Shown piece by piece: positions 44,375 to 56,115 of a DNA stretch of 64,000 nt. Positions within the stretch are counted from its first letter, which is position 1; each line of letters begins with the position of its first letter. Below the pieces are notes generated by a model, which was given only the letters and a program-made list of their open reading frames with translations, had not been told where the DNA came from and did not search any database. The translations under genes and the position numbers were made by a program. This DNA is from Eurosta solidaginis (Eukaryota; Arthropoda; Insecta; Diptera; Tephritidae), in assembly GCF_040869045.1 (NCBI RefSeq), contig NC_090322.1:169274672-169338671 (forward strand), in the 5' to 3' direction.

Positions 44375-45444
44375 CTAGCAGACCCGTCAGACGTTGTTCT
44401 GCCCTAAATTTGGTCTATCTACATAAGTTTTAATAAGCTTTTTTCGTCTAACTGTGCTCCCCCACCCCCCCCCCCCCCCCCCTCACTTTACTCCTTCCTC
44501 CGTCTTTCGCTTCATCTATCTCTATCTTTGTCTCACTCTATCTCTTTCTCAGTCTCCATCTCCTTCCTTTTTTTCTCTTCTCTCAAGCGTTTCCCATTCT
44601 TCTTCATCCCTTATTGCCAGGCAAATCGAATAGGACGTATGTAAATAGGTATGTGGATATTATTAATTCATGTTTTAATTTCGGCTTCGTATGCATATTT
44701 ATCAGTTTTGCCTGGTTGATGCGACTAAATCGAATATCACAATGAAAATTACTTTAAAGCTCTCAGCAACCGCTTCCATTTGATATCCCTATTAAACACA
44801 CATTCTAGGGGTATCCGGGTCCAGGTTTTGGCCTATATCTTGAGATTCTAGTCACCCAGCCGTATAAAAATTACTCTATACTAAAGCACTCATCAACAGC
44901 TTCAATTTGATAACCATAATGTAAAAACACATTCTAGTGTTACCGTTATCCACGTTTTGGCCTATATCTCGAGACCTTTCACAAATAGGTATGAAAACTA
45001 CCCTGTATTAAAGTACTCATCAACAGCTTTCATTTGTTATCCATATTCTATAAACACATTCTAGGGGTACCCGTGTCCACGTTTTCGCTTATATCTCGAG
45101 ACCCTAGTTACCAGCGGGTACGAAAAATACCCCTATCCAAGTACTCATAAACAGCTTCCATTTGATACCCATATTGTGCAAACATATCCCAGGATTACCC
45201 AGGTCCACGTTTTGATCTCAAGACCCTATCCAGAACGGGATAAAAATTATCCTATGTCTGTCTCCTGGTTCTAAGCTACCCCTCCACCAATTTTCAGCGA
45301 AATATGTTCATCCGTTCCTTCCTCTTCAATCACTATTTATCTATAAAAAAAGCGCATCAAAATCCGTTGCTTATTTTTAAAGGTTTAAGCATTCAAAGGG
45401 ATATAGGGAGAGAAAAAGCTACTTTGTTTTATACTATGTAGTGA
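44375..45444 (-). mobile_element. non-autonomous Helitron, 1070 bp
   Basis: On the minus strand it begins A|TCACTACATAGTATAAAACA at 45444 and ends GGGTCTGCTAG|T at 44375. TC start, CTRR end, and insertion between A and T are the Helitron rules. Inside are a C18-20 run near 44463-44482, a CT-rich block to 44590, and about four diverged ~130-bp repeats (44770-45240) containing 'aacacattctag' and 'ggcctatatct'. No ORF. Confidence 0.8.
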
Positions 45445-45935
45445 TGTACATCCATACATACCTATAAACCTAGGCCCGAAGTTAAATAACGCAGCGAATG
45501 CTATATTTGTACGTATGTATGTGTCACATCATGCCTCACTCAAAAGCAATTAGCACGCACAGTTCACAGCGAACAACCACACAAACACATTTTTTGGAAA
45601 AAATGTTACTTTTGTTTAAACAATTTGGCTGATATAAGAAAGGAATCAAGTATTTTTTTGATGCAGATCGAAGGTAAATATTTCAAAGTTTTACTGAAAA
45701 GTAGAATTTTTTAAATCCATCCATCCGTTTATGAGTTTATTTATGATTTTATGATTTTTTACTACATTTTGGCAATTTGCCACGCCCCTATAATATATAT
45801 CTTCAAATTATATTAACTGTACCATCTCACGTAGCTAAGCTTTCAAACGCAAAAACCGTTTTAAAATCGGAGCATTCTGTGTGAAGTTATGTGCATACAT
45901 GGCATTTAGCGACTTTATTTTATAAGATTTATAGA
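45445..45935 (-). mobile_element. possible second Helitron 5' end
   Basis: Minus strand reads A|TCTATAAATCTTATAAAATA from 45935, similar in form to other Helitron 5' ends, and the same 24-bp phrase stands left of the Helitron at 44351. The other terminus is not resolved, so this may be one older Helitron split by 44375-45444. Confidence 0.4.
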
Positions 45936-45948
45936 TCACAAACATAAA

Positions 45949-48172
45949 AACAAGTAAAGACGGTTAAGTTCGGGTGTAACCGAACATTACATACTCAGCT
46001 GAGATTTATGGTGACAACATAAGGGAAAATAACCATGTAGGAAAATGAACCGAGGGAAACCCTGGAATGTGTTTGTATGACATGTCTATCAAATGAAAGG
46101 CACTAAAGATTATTTTATGAGGGAGTGGGCCATTTAGGGATAACGCCATAAAGTTGGATCAAGGTTGACTCTAGAATTTGTTTGCACGATATGGGTATCA
46201 AATGAAAGGTGTTAATGAGTATTTTAAAAGGGAGTAATCCTTAGTTCCATAGGTGGACGCCGTTTCGAGATATCACCATAAAGGTGGACCAGGGGTGACC
46301 CTAGAATTTGTTTGTACGATATGGGTATAAAATTAAAGGTATTAATGGGGGTTTTAAAAGAGAGTGGTGGTAGTTGTATAGGTGGTCGCCTTTTCGAGAT
46401 ATCGCCATAAAGGTGGACCAGGGGTGACTCTAGAATGCGTTTGTACAAGATGGGTATCAAATGAAAGGTGTTAGTGAGTATTTTTAAAAGGGAGTGGGTC
46501 TTTGTTCTATAGGTGGACGCCGTTTCGAGATATCACCATAAAGGTGGACCAGGGGTGACCCTAGAATTTGTTTGTACAATATGGGTATCAAAAGAAAGGT
46601 GTTAATGAGTATTATAAAGGGAGTGATCCTTAGTTCCATAGGTGGACGCCGTTTCGAGATATCACCATAAAGGTGGACCAGGGGTGACCCTAGAATTTGT
46701 TTGTACGATATGGGTACAAAATTAAAGGTATTAATGGGGGTTTTAAAAGAGAGTGGTGGTAGTTGTATAGGTGGTCGCCTTTTCGAGATATCGCCATAAA
46801 GGTGGACCACGTGTGACTCTAGAATGTGTTTGTACGATATTGGTATCAAATTAAAGGTATTTATGGGAGTTTTAAAAGGGAGTGGTGGTAGTTGTATATG
46901 TGAAGGAGTTTTCCAGATATCGACCAAAATGTGGACCAGGGTGACCCACAACATCATCTGTTGGATACCGCTAATTTATTTATATATGTAATACCCGCCA
47001 ATATTTCAAGGGTTTTTTATTTCGCTCTGCAGAACTTTTTCATTTTCTTCTACTTAATATGGTAGGTGTCACAACCATTTTACAAAGTTTTTTCTAAAGT
47101 TATATTTCGCGTCAATAAACCAATCCAATTACCATGTTTCATCCCTTTTTTCGTATTTGGTATAGAATAATGGCATTTTTTTCATTTTTCGTAATTTTCG
47201 ATATCGAAAAAGTGGGCGTGGTCATAGTCGGATTTCATTCATTTTTTATACCAAGATAAAGTGAGTTCAGGTAGGTACGTGAACTAAGTTCAGTAAAGAT
47301 ATGTCGATTTTTGCTCAAGTTATCGTGTTAAGGGCCATGCGGAAGGACAGACGGACGACTGTGTATAAAAACTCGGCGTGGCTTCAACCGATTTCGCCCA
47401 TTTTCACAGAAAACAGTTAACGTCATAAAATCTATGCCCCTACCAAATTTCAAAAGGATTTGTTCGACTTATGGCATTAAAAGTATCCTAGACAAATCAA
47501 ATGAAAAAGGGCGGAGCCATGCCCATTTTGAAATTTTATTTTATTTTTGTATTTTGTTGCACCATATCATTACTGGAGTTGAATGTTGACATAATTTACT
47601 TATATACTGTAAAGATATTAAATTTTTTGTTAAAATTTTACTTAAAAAAAATTTTTTTTTAAAGTGGGCGTGGTCCTTCTCAGATTTTGCTAATTTTTAT
47701 TAAGCGTACGTAATATCTATATATGATATCTTCAACGACTGCCAAATTACAGCTTGCAAAAGTTTTAAATTACCTTCTTTTAAAAGTGGGCGGTGCCACG
47801 CCCATTGTCCAAAATTTTACTAATTTTCCATTCTGCGTCATAAGTTCAACTCACCTACCAAATTTCATCGCTTTATCTGCCTTTGGTAATGAATTATTGC
47901 ACTTTTTCGGTTTTTCGAAATTTTCGATATCGAAAAAGTGGGCGTGGTTATAGTCCGATATCGTTCATTTTAAATAGCGATGTGAGATGAGTGCTCAGGA
48001 ACGTACATACCAAATTTCATCAAGATACCTCAAAATTTACTCAAGTTATCGTGTTAATGGACGGACGGACATGGCTCAATCAAATTTTTTTTCGATCCTG
48101 ATGATTTTGATATATGGAAGTCTATATCTATATCGATTCCTTTATACCTGTACAACCGACCGTTATAATAAA
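45949..48172 (+). mobile_element. DINE-like element, subfamily A, ~2.2 kb
   Basis: Starts 'acaagtaaagacggttaag' with the GTTCGGGTGTAACCGAAC hairpin (45969-45986) and ACTCAGCTGAG, then about seven ~130-bp repeats (46070-46900), GGGCGTGG boxes, a short GACGGACGGAC at 48060, and stops at 'accgaccgttataat' without the usual CTCAACTGAGTAT terminus, so the distal ~40 bp are lost. Non-coding; frames on the minus strand follow the repeat period. Confidence 0.8.
46070..46900 (+). repeat. ~130-bp tandem repeats in the DINE-like element (about 7 units)
   Basis: Same unit as 8140-8790 and 15905-18240. Here two unit types ('agtaatccttagttcc' and 'agagtggtggtagttg') alternate, giving a ~390-bp higher-order period that can be seen at 46200-46400 and 46600-46780. 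Confidence 0.9.
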
Positions 48173-49215
48173 CACAAATCGTTTTAGCCATTGGTTTCTT
48201 AAGAGCAGTTTTTTGCATTTTTCTCACAAACGACTTGAGTGGAGATGGCCGGTTTTGAAAATAGACAATTCATATTAAACAAACCTTGTACATAAATATA
48301 TCCAATTGGCTATTTACGTATTTGGCACTTAAACTTGTATGAAGGTATTTATAAATACGATAAAATGTTCGCTTGTGTATGAAAATTTCTAAAATTGTTT
48401 ATGTTAAACTAACTATAATTTTATTTGTAATTTATATTATTTTTTGGTACACCTATTAGTGCCAGCTCATGGGCTACCTGTGGCTCAGGAGTATAATTAG
48501 TTATCTGCGTACGTTTGTAAAGCTAAGGCAATAGATGTGGCTACAAATATATTCACGAAGTATGAGTAAATATGTTTTTTATGGCACTTTAATTATATTT
48601 ATTTAATGGATATGATTATCGCCTTTAAATTAGTTGCCGACGTGGTAATGACAGTGACTGAAAAGTCTTTAATTGGCTTCAAATATGCAACACAAAATAA
48701 ACAGGAATATCCAAGTTAGAAGGAAAGTCAAAACCCACAATCTTTTGTAACCGAGTTGCAAAGATATGTGGTCGCTGTATTGGTAAAAGTGAGATCTTCG
48801 TAGTGGTAGAGGTTTAGTCGTTGTTCAACCAGCAACGGGGCAAGACGCATGTTCGTGAACACACAACAAAAAAATTAGCAAATATGCTTTTAGAATAATA
48901 TTTTACTATTTATAAGTCCAACAAAACCATTTTAACAAAATATAGTGCTAATATTATACAATTACAACATTCTGCAAATGAGCATTTGCTTTAAATTTTT
49001 CTTAAATGCGCAAATAAAAAATTGCCTCTCCTGCTTTGCCATATTGCTAGTTCAACGGCTACTAAACAAAAGAGAAAACGAAATATGTGTGAAGTGAGTG
49101 CGTATAATAATTTCACCAGCTGAAGACATTTGTTCTAATTTAAAGGTGCCCAGAAGAGCTTAGTAGAGCGCCGAAAATGACCTACATATGGTGCGAGCGC
49201 AGCGACTGAGGTTCA
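48173..49215. other. no recognisable gene
   Basis: AT-rich unique-looking DNA without a recognisable family. Confidence 0.4.
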
Positions 49216-49224
49216 ATAGGGCAA

Positions 49225-49545
49225 ACAGTAAATCAGACTACAATATTCTGATAATGCATACCATGTTCAGCGCGTTCCACCAAATCAGCACCCCGTAGAG
49301 TAATATCGGCTAGACAACCATCCCGTTAAGCCAATGTGTAGGTATCATAGTGAGATGACACTCCTCTTTTCTATGGCCCGATAGCAGCGAAGTCAGCGGC
49401 TTTGATTTTGGTCCCACTCCACTTCGCTGCAAGTGATGCGTTGCACTGAAGCTTGTTATTGAATTAAACCCGATTCCGCTAGTATCCCAATTTGATGAAG
49501 TTGTAGCCAGCCAGCGGTGGGAAGGCCTCAAAGGACTTTTGTCTG
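49225..49545 (-). pseudogene. RNase H-type LINE fragment (end of RT domain)
   Basis: On the minus strand THWLNGMVV, a stop, then PILLYGVLIWWNAL, matching the HWLYTAVVRPILTYG..WW block that follows the reverse transcriptase palm in the LINE at 59050 (compare HWVFTVIVKAILYYEVLFWW at 59380-59445). One stop within this short piece. Upstream frame is not recognisable. Confidence 0.65.
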
Positions 49546-50160
49546 CCCCATCGACTTGTAGAGCTTGAAATAATTAATATCACACACAAGTTAGCTTATA
49601 TCCCTGTCGATGTCAATGCAGGGAGAGGCTCCTGCACAACTGAAATATCAGAAACGTGATTCGCCATCACGTTCCGTCTTATCTTCGTTGAAATTCTTGT
49701 TTTTGTACATGCGCCATTGATAAGCCGTCAAATGATATACCCATAGCTTTGTCCGGAGCTGAAATCGATGCGCCTTTTTCATTACTACTTGATCCATCTG
49801 ATCACCAGTCTTTCATTACAACAGGACAATATGTAGTTCGAATAAATGCTCAAAAGCTTTATCTGTCACAAAAACTTAAACTCTAAGCTATAAAGTTTCA
49901 ATACTTCTGCTACTATCCCGATGTGGCTTCAACTCAGAAGTATTCTAAAAGTTTTAAGGACGATTTTCCGATATTGACATTGGATTCTAGGTCTACACGA
50001 ACAATTTATTTGAATTTTCTATTACAAAATTAGAAATTTCAGTAAGTCTAAGATTTAAACCATTCACCGGATATTAGCAATTTTTCAAACTGTTTTCTAT
50101 TAAATTCAAAACATACAAATTTCGAACTTTTTTTCTAACTTTATTGGGTTTGAATTTGAA
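49546..50160. other. no recognisable feature
   Basis: AT-rich spacer. Confidence 0.4.
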
Positions 50161-50162
50161 AC

Positions 50163-50600
50163 TTAACCCCCCGATAGATTGTGGCGTCTGGCCAGACGAA
50201 AAGGCTTTATTTTCGTGAATAACTTTACTGCTACCCACCCGATCATGAAAAGCTTTAGTGACTTTTTAAGTTTAGAGGCGTTCTTTATAATAATTCCGAA
50301 ATCGATATTTTTTTCTTTTTATTTTATTTGTTTTTTTGTACCAAAGTTGATTATGTCACATTTTAGCGTTGATGTCTGGCTAGACGAACATATTTTTAGG
50401 CCTATAAAACCTCACAGATCGATTTCATTTCAAAATTTATCAATAAAAATTCAAACTTATCACAGTGTGCGACGAGTTTTTTTCAAAATTTTAATAAAAA
50501 TTCAAATATTTGTGGATAAATTTCAAAGTGTAAAATTTCGTCTGGCCAGACGACAACGCTAAGATGTGTTGAATTTATTCGCCGCTAATCGGTGGGTTAA
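50163..50600. mobile_element. piggyBac-type MITE, 430 bp, flanked by TTAA
   Basis: TTAA at 50163-50166 and 50597-50600 flanks termini CCCCCCGATAG and (inverted) CCCACCGATTAG. TTAA targets with CCC-starting ends are typical of piggyBac. Just inside each end is the same 14-bp palindrome CGTCTGGCCAGACG (50185-50198, 50539-50552), and a variant TGTCTGGCTAGACG lies in the middle (50373-50386). A 127-codon open frame spans nearly the whole element, but its sequence is AT-driven and has no domain. Confidence 0.75.
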
Positions 50601-50855
50601 TCAAATAACAATACAAACCTCAAAATTGTTTTAAAACCAAACCCAAAAACTTTAAAAATCTAAAAATAGAAACTTGTAAACGCTTCTGGTTTTAAGACAA
50701 AATCAAAGAGATTAAAAAACCTTAAAATAGAAACTTGTATAGATTCAGGTTTAATAGAAAAAACCACATAGTTTAAGTTTGGTGCTGAAAATCTAAAAAT
50801 TAAAGAATTTACTTATGAAAAGTGCTGCAAGTCATAGACTCCTTTGCGAAAGCAG
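50601..50855. repeat. A-rich tandem duplication
   Basis: 'aaaatagaaacttgta' occurs near 50665 and 50727 with similar flanks, giving a ~62-bp two-copy repeat. Confidence 0.5.
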
Positions 50856-50859
50856 AAGC

Positions 50860-51720
50860 TACTGTTTAAAACAATAACTCCTGATGTGGCTAACTACGAC
50901 CGTCGTCCGACCCATACTAACATATGGAGCTATAGCATGATGGCCGAACCTGGGTAAACAGTACCACACTAAATAGTTTAATAGAATACAGCGGGCAGCA
51001 CTCGAAGAGGTAACAGGTTCACAAGGATCATGTTCAACTGAGACACTAAATGTGCTCCTAAGCCAGCTACCTCTGCACTTTACATACGTGAAACTGTAAG
51101 GTGAGCGTCCACTGCGATAGCCAGGCAGCGCTTATGGTGCTTAACTCCCACATTACTTATTCTTAGGACATCAGCAGCTGCGAGAGGTCGCCTCAAGTTG
51201 CAGCTAATTTCGCAAAAAGGACAGGGGCACTGCTGAAGTCAACGGAGGCGGTCGAGATGCATCACCCACTAAAACCAATCAAAAGAAACATACATACATA
51301 GCAGATTCAAGGAGTTAGCAGTCTTCGACGGGTAATCCTTAGACTCCTGCAAGATAACCAAGCAAATCTTGCGCGAACTAAAATAGCAAAAGAACAGGGG
51401 ACTTACTTAATAGGTCAAGGAAAGCAATCTTTATGATCACTTGCACAATCACAGGACACTGGCCGCTGGCGTGTATGTCGAGATAATGGGGATTCCCTTT
51501 AACTGCATTTGCAGGAACTGTGGCGATGAGGGCAGAGAAGAAACAGTCGCGCACTATTTTTGTGAATGCCCAGTTTTAGCGCACACGAGGTTTCTAACGA
51601 ATGGCACTTATATACTGCCGGAACTTAAACAAGTAGCTAAATGTTTCTCTAAAAAATATCAGCAGTTTCATTGTCTGTACCAAAGGGTTCGAAAGTAATA
51701 ACGACTAGCCATAATAAAAC
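50860..51720 (+). pseudogene. RNase H-type LINE fragment, RT end to cysteine tail
   Basis: Plus strand: PTLTYGAIAWWPNLGKQ near 50910-50960, then NRIQRAALEEVTGSQGSCS near 50985-51035, then a block near 51420-51470 (LYDHLHNHRTLAAGVY-like), and the cysteine tail CRNCGDEGREETVAHYFCEC at 51507-51566. The RNase H core between them is too decayed to place. The 3' UTR may extend to about 51800. Confidence 0.75.
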
Positions 51721-51949
51721 AGCAGCAATTGGTTCCAGTAGAAATGTTCATCAAAACGGCGCCCGTGCGCTACTTGGGCTTGGACCTTCGGTGTCCGGGC
51801 GGCACAGCAACCAAACAACCATATATGTAGTACAAAAGTGGTTCAGATCTATGCTCAAATTTTTAAGCGTTATTTTATTATCCTTTTTGACAGCCGCCAA
51901 ATTTCACTGCACTCACTCGATATAATACTGAACAGCGGAAGTGCTGCTA

Positions 51950-52240
51950 ATAGAAGCAACACTGTAAAAATCCAATTCTACACAATTAGGATTAAATAGC
52001 ATACAGAATTGGTATGTACCTAAATTGTGAATAAAAAGAATAGCAACAAAAAGCCAACATCTACAGACCAATTGCAAAGCGAGCAGCGGGGCATTCATAT
52101 GGCTGAGTGGTTAAGAGCATCTGCCTTTACACTATTATAAAGTATGAGGAGCTGGCTGATGAAGAGGTGAAATTCAGAAACATGTCCTAGTAACCATCGA
52201 CGTTTGTAAACTTTGCATTTTTTCTCTAATATCAATAAGT
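51950..52240 (+). mobile_element. tRNA-derived SINE, family 2, copy 2
   Basis: A box TGGCTGAGTGGTTAAGAG near 52101 is close to tRNA-Ser/Leu. The B-box region is deleted relative to 25744-26085. The body ends 'tctaatatcaataag', immediately before the foldback element. Confidence 0.7.
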
Positions 52241-52717
52241 TAATAAAATAATTTCAAGTTAAACGATTTTGTTGAAAACAATACTTACATTAAGTAATAA
52301 TAATACTAAAAGATAGAAAATAATTAGGTAGGTCCTAGCTACTAGTCATCACACTCCTCATCAATCTAGGGCGCTTATCAGACAATTAAATAAAAGCGTT
52401 GGGCGCGTGAAATTTTTAAAAATGTGAGGCGTAGCATAACCTGATTAATGTTCGGCTAGTCTTACTTCTACATATATGAAATATCATTTGTAAAGCTTGC
52501 GGATTGTAAAGAAAGCGGTTGACTATCAACAGAAATTTGACGCGGCACACGCTTTTATTCATTTGTCTGATCAACGCCCTAGATTGGTGAGGAGTGTGAT
52601 GACTAGTAGCTAGGACCTACCTAATTATTTTCTATCTTTTAGTATTATTATTACTTAATGTAAGTATTTTTTTCAACAAAATCGTTTAAATTGAAATTTT
52701 TTTCAATTATTTTATTA
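52241..52717. mobile_element. foldback MITE, copy 2, both arms complete
   Basis: Arms of about 180 bp, from TAATAAAATAATT at 52241 to AATTATTTTATTA ending 52717, passing through 'cgattttgttgaaaacaatac', 'aagtaataataatactaaaag' and 'gtaggtcctagctactagtc'. Same family as 24334-24752. The spacer is longer here and contains 'aagcttgcggattgtaaag'. Non-coding. Confidence 0.88.
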
Positions 52718-53249
52718 AAAAATATTCAAAATGCGAAAAATCTTAATATGACAGGAAAAATGAAACACCCTAATGTACATTAATATAAATACACCGAATG
52801 TGCACAAGTTAACGCTGGTGTTTATTTATATTGTAAAGTGTTGGAAAACTGCTTAATTGGCAGATAAGAAACACTTGGCCAGATGTCAGTTGTAGCCGTG
52901 AATATTTTCTTTAGAAATGCTTTTTAGCCTCATGGTCCAATACGTGAAAGATGTTTATTTATTTATTTTAGCAGCGAGTTTATTATTGCATGATTTTTTA
53001 TGTTTAAGCAATGGTGAAGCGAAATATGCGGTAATGAAATAATTTGAATATGTGATGGTATATTTTTTTATTTTATTAAGGAAGAGACCCACAGATATAT
53101 TAATTTATTATTTTTCACGACACAATAAACTTCGTTGGTCTCTACTGGTGGGAAAACAGCACGTGAGTATAACAAAGAAAATATTACTCGATTAATATAC
53201 TCGCATCAAATGATTATTTGCAAGATAAAAGATAAAAACTTAATGTAAA
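52718..53249. other. no recognisable feature
   Basis: AT-rich spacer. Confidence 0.4.
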
Positions 53250-54176
53250 TGTGACGAATCTCTTATCCACTCTTATGTACATGTACATTAAAGCTAACAA
53301 CACTTATGTAGAAGGCGACGAAGAGCTATCTCACACACACAGATGTAATCATCAGCCCAAGTAGTTACTCTCACATACACACGCAAGCATGATGTATAAC
53401 TGTTCGGGAAATTCCTAGACCTTAGGCGAAATTGCTGAATGAGGAAACCGAGAGTATAAAAGCAACGCATGCTGAGTAATAACGAAACAGTTTGATTTAA
53501 ACACGCTATTACCCACATAGCATATGGAAGATTGATTAAAGTATAAATCACCACATTGAGACATTTTCGACTCCTTTTGACGACTAAAAACTGTTCAATC
53601 AATTCTGCGATCAAAAGAAGGCTCGAAATCGACTCCCTCTTATGAGTGAAATATGATTTATTGAAAAAGCAACAACAAAATGTAAAGCGATCACAAAAAA
53701 TTATAAAATTATTAAAATAAGATTCCAAATAGACTCTTAAATGTCTCGAGAAAGAATCGCAAAAGCTTTAAAACACACTTAAAAATTATTCCCACAAGAC
53801 TCATAAATGATGGTAAATATGACTCGAAAAAGACTAAATACTGATTAGAAATATAGGTTAAAAGAGGCTCACCAAGTGTAGTCGCGCGTAGGGTACCATT
53901 TTCTCCCGACGAGGGAGTCTTTTCTGATCAGAAAATGAGCGCATATATGCTTATTTTGATCATGCTGGAGACTCGAAAAAGACTCTAATATGATTAATAA
54001 TTTCAAAAAATTCTGGGTAGGTAGTTGGGAAGTGAAGTATAATGGTACTACTCCCAAATTAGGCTAATAAAGAGAATTTCGCAATACATAATATTGGAGT
54101 TATTTATCCGACAATTCAGCGATTCGAACGTTAGCAAAGGGTTTCAAATAAGCGGAATTTCCCTAAATTCGTTACA
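53250..54176 (+). mobile_element. solo LTR interrupted by a 506-bp insertion
   Basis: The left part (to 53511) and right part (from 54018) align with the LTR at 38913-39432: 'aagctaacaacacttatgta', GAGTATAAAAGC near 53450, 'aaacacgctatta', then 'ggtactactcccaaa', AATAAA near 54065, and the GTTACA end at 54176. No matching 4-bp target duplication was found with the start chosen here, so the start is uncertain. Confidence 0.75.
53512..54017. mobile_element. small insertion inside the LTR, TA-flanked
   Basis: TA occurs on both sides (53510-53511; 54018-54019) and the ends read CCCA...TGGG. Inside are repeated GACTC(G)AAAAAGACT phrases and a TTTTCTGATCAGAAAA palindrome near 53922-53937. Short weak termini make the superfamily uncertain. 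Confidence 0.55.
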
Positions 54177-54309
54177 ATATTAATATATTAATCCATACTG
54201 ACGATATATTTTTGATGGGTAAACATTTTTGACCACGCTATGACGAAATTGAGGAATACACGCCAATTGCGCGAGTATTCACATTCTCTCGTAGACTGCT
54301 AGTCTACAT
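54177..54309. other. spacer with a short hairpin
   Basis: GTAGAC-tgcta-GTCTAC near 54290-54306 ends at the MITE border. Confidence 0.45.
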
Positions 54310-54804
54310 AAAGGCCGCGGCACAATGAAATTTTTCATATAGATGCGTTTAACACAAGCTTATGCATTCCAGTAACATCGCCACAATCATCCAAGATGTT
54401 GCGTTTATAAATGTGAAGGAACTTCTGACTTGACAATTTAAGTTTATTCCCTACTATAAACATTCTCACTATATAAGAAATGTACTTTCTAACATATTTT
54501 GCGTCCTATTCATCTGTTAAATTGCTGTTTTTAATTGCGAAAACTGTTAGAAAAGTTACCAACGAGTGGGCAAAATAATTTCACTTGCAAAGTGTGCCAG
54601 CACCCTTGGCCAAAGCAAATGTAAAATTCTTCTTCTTATGCTTTGCGTGCAACAAAAGCTTGCAAGTTGGCTACTATTTCATGTTAGATGGCGCCAGTGT
54701 CGCTCAATCTACAGTTCACCATAGAAATACGTGCAATCCACTCATAACGCAAAATATTTAGTTAAACGTATCTATATGGAAAACTGCTTATGCGACGGGG
54801 CTTT
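54310..54804. mobile_element. MITE (AAAGCCCCGTCR family), copy 2
   Basis: Left end AAAGGCCGCGGCACAATGAA and right end ...TATGCGACGGGGCTTT are inverted repeats with mismatches, continuing inward as TTTTCATATAGATGCGTTTAAC and its complement. Collinear with 39638-40136. No coding sequence. Confidence 0.82.
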
Positions 54805-54965
54805 AATTGAGTTGACATAAGCGCAATCAGACATTCAAATCAGTAAAACCAAATGAAGAACAAAAATACAGAAATAAAATCACAGAATAAGGATAAGCAA
54901 GGAGAAGTAAAAGTAAAGAATGTTTATGGTTGTCGTTACGAAAAGGAAAACACGTAGACGTGTGT

Positions 54966-56115
54966 AAGTTCGGGTGTAATTGGACATTAATACTCAGCGT
55001 GAGTTTCAATTGTACAGTTCATAAATTACTTTTCTAATCTTAATGAGGCACATTTTTGACAATATATAATATTAAAAGAGTGTGTCGTTATTAACTTATA
55101 TATTTCATTATAAGGGAAATATATCAACATATGTACACGTCAACTCTTCTTCGAACTATGGCTCCAAAACGTTTGATATTGCTTGGACAAAAAAGGGGTG
55201 GTGCCACGCCTATTTAGTTTTTTTATTTAATTTTCCTTTTTCTTGTTATAATGACACTTTGAAAGTAAGAAATCACAGATATAAAACAATGTTTCGCATA
55301 GACTTTGCATATTAAATTCATCTACGAACTATTCCAAAATCTCTTTAATAAAAGTGGGCGTGGTCTTTAACCGATCTAGGCCATTTTTACTAGAAATATT
55401 TCTTGTTATAAACCGAACATGTGTCTAGGAATGTTGTGTACTGCTTGATCGAAATAAGGGCGTGGCACCGCCTATTTAAAGAAAAATTCCTCAAAATTTC
55501 CTCTTACAATAAAACTTGGTAAGGGAAATACCATTGATACAAAACTATTTTTCGCTAAGATATGTCTTGTTATTCTAGCTTACGACCCTTTTAAACATCT
55601 TTTATATATAAGTGGGTTTGGTCTTTAACCGATCCCGTCCACTTTTACTAAAAATATTTCCTGCTATAAATACATACTTTATTCCGATATGTTAATTTTT
55701 CTGCTTAATCAAAAAAGGGGCGTAGCCACGCCCATTTTCAACAATTTTTTCAAAACTTCTATCAATAGTCTATATATCAATCCACACTTCGAATCTCAAC
55801 ATTCTTGGTGTATTATTTAGTAAGTAATCAGGTTTTTTGTGTTTTCCAAGTTTTCCAAAATGTTATATATGTATATAAAAAGTGAGCGTGGTTATCACCC
55901 GATTTCGGTCATTTTAAATTTCAATAAGATATCTCAATATTTACTCAAGTTATCGTGGCCACAAACAAACGGACGAGCGGACATGGATGAATTAATTCCT
56001 TCTTTCATGTATGGAAGTCTATATCTATCTCGATTCGTTTATGCCGTTACGATCAACCGTTATGTTACCAAAGTGTATATACTCTGTGTGCAAAGCATGA
56101 GGAGTATATTAAAAA
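54966..56115 (+). mobile_element. DINE-like element, subfamily B
   Basis: Begins 'aagttcgggtgtaattgg' (one arm of the usual hairpin decayed) and 'actcagcgtgag', contains GGGCGTGG boxes and two modules with 'taaccgatc...gtccacttttac', and ends with 'cggacgagcggacatgg' near 55970 and 'actctgtgtgcaaagcatgaggagtat' near 56080-56108. Non-coding. Confidence 0.72.

Noticed and set aside
46224..46957. Minus-strand frames of 78 and 157 codons with internal protein repeats
   Set aside because: They are the ~130-bp DINE-like tandem repeats read in reverse; the period in the protein equals the DNA repeat.
47987..48187. Small frame repeated in several places (also 14685, 37323, 55839, 61490) that looks like a conserved short protein
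   Set aside because: All instances lie in the terminal block of DINE-like elements, on either strand; conservation is that of the DNA repeat.
53294..53728. 144-codon minus-strand frame
   Set aside because: It runs antisense through an LTR and the small insertion inside it; no domain.
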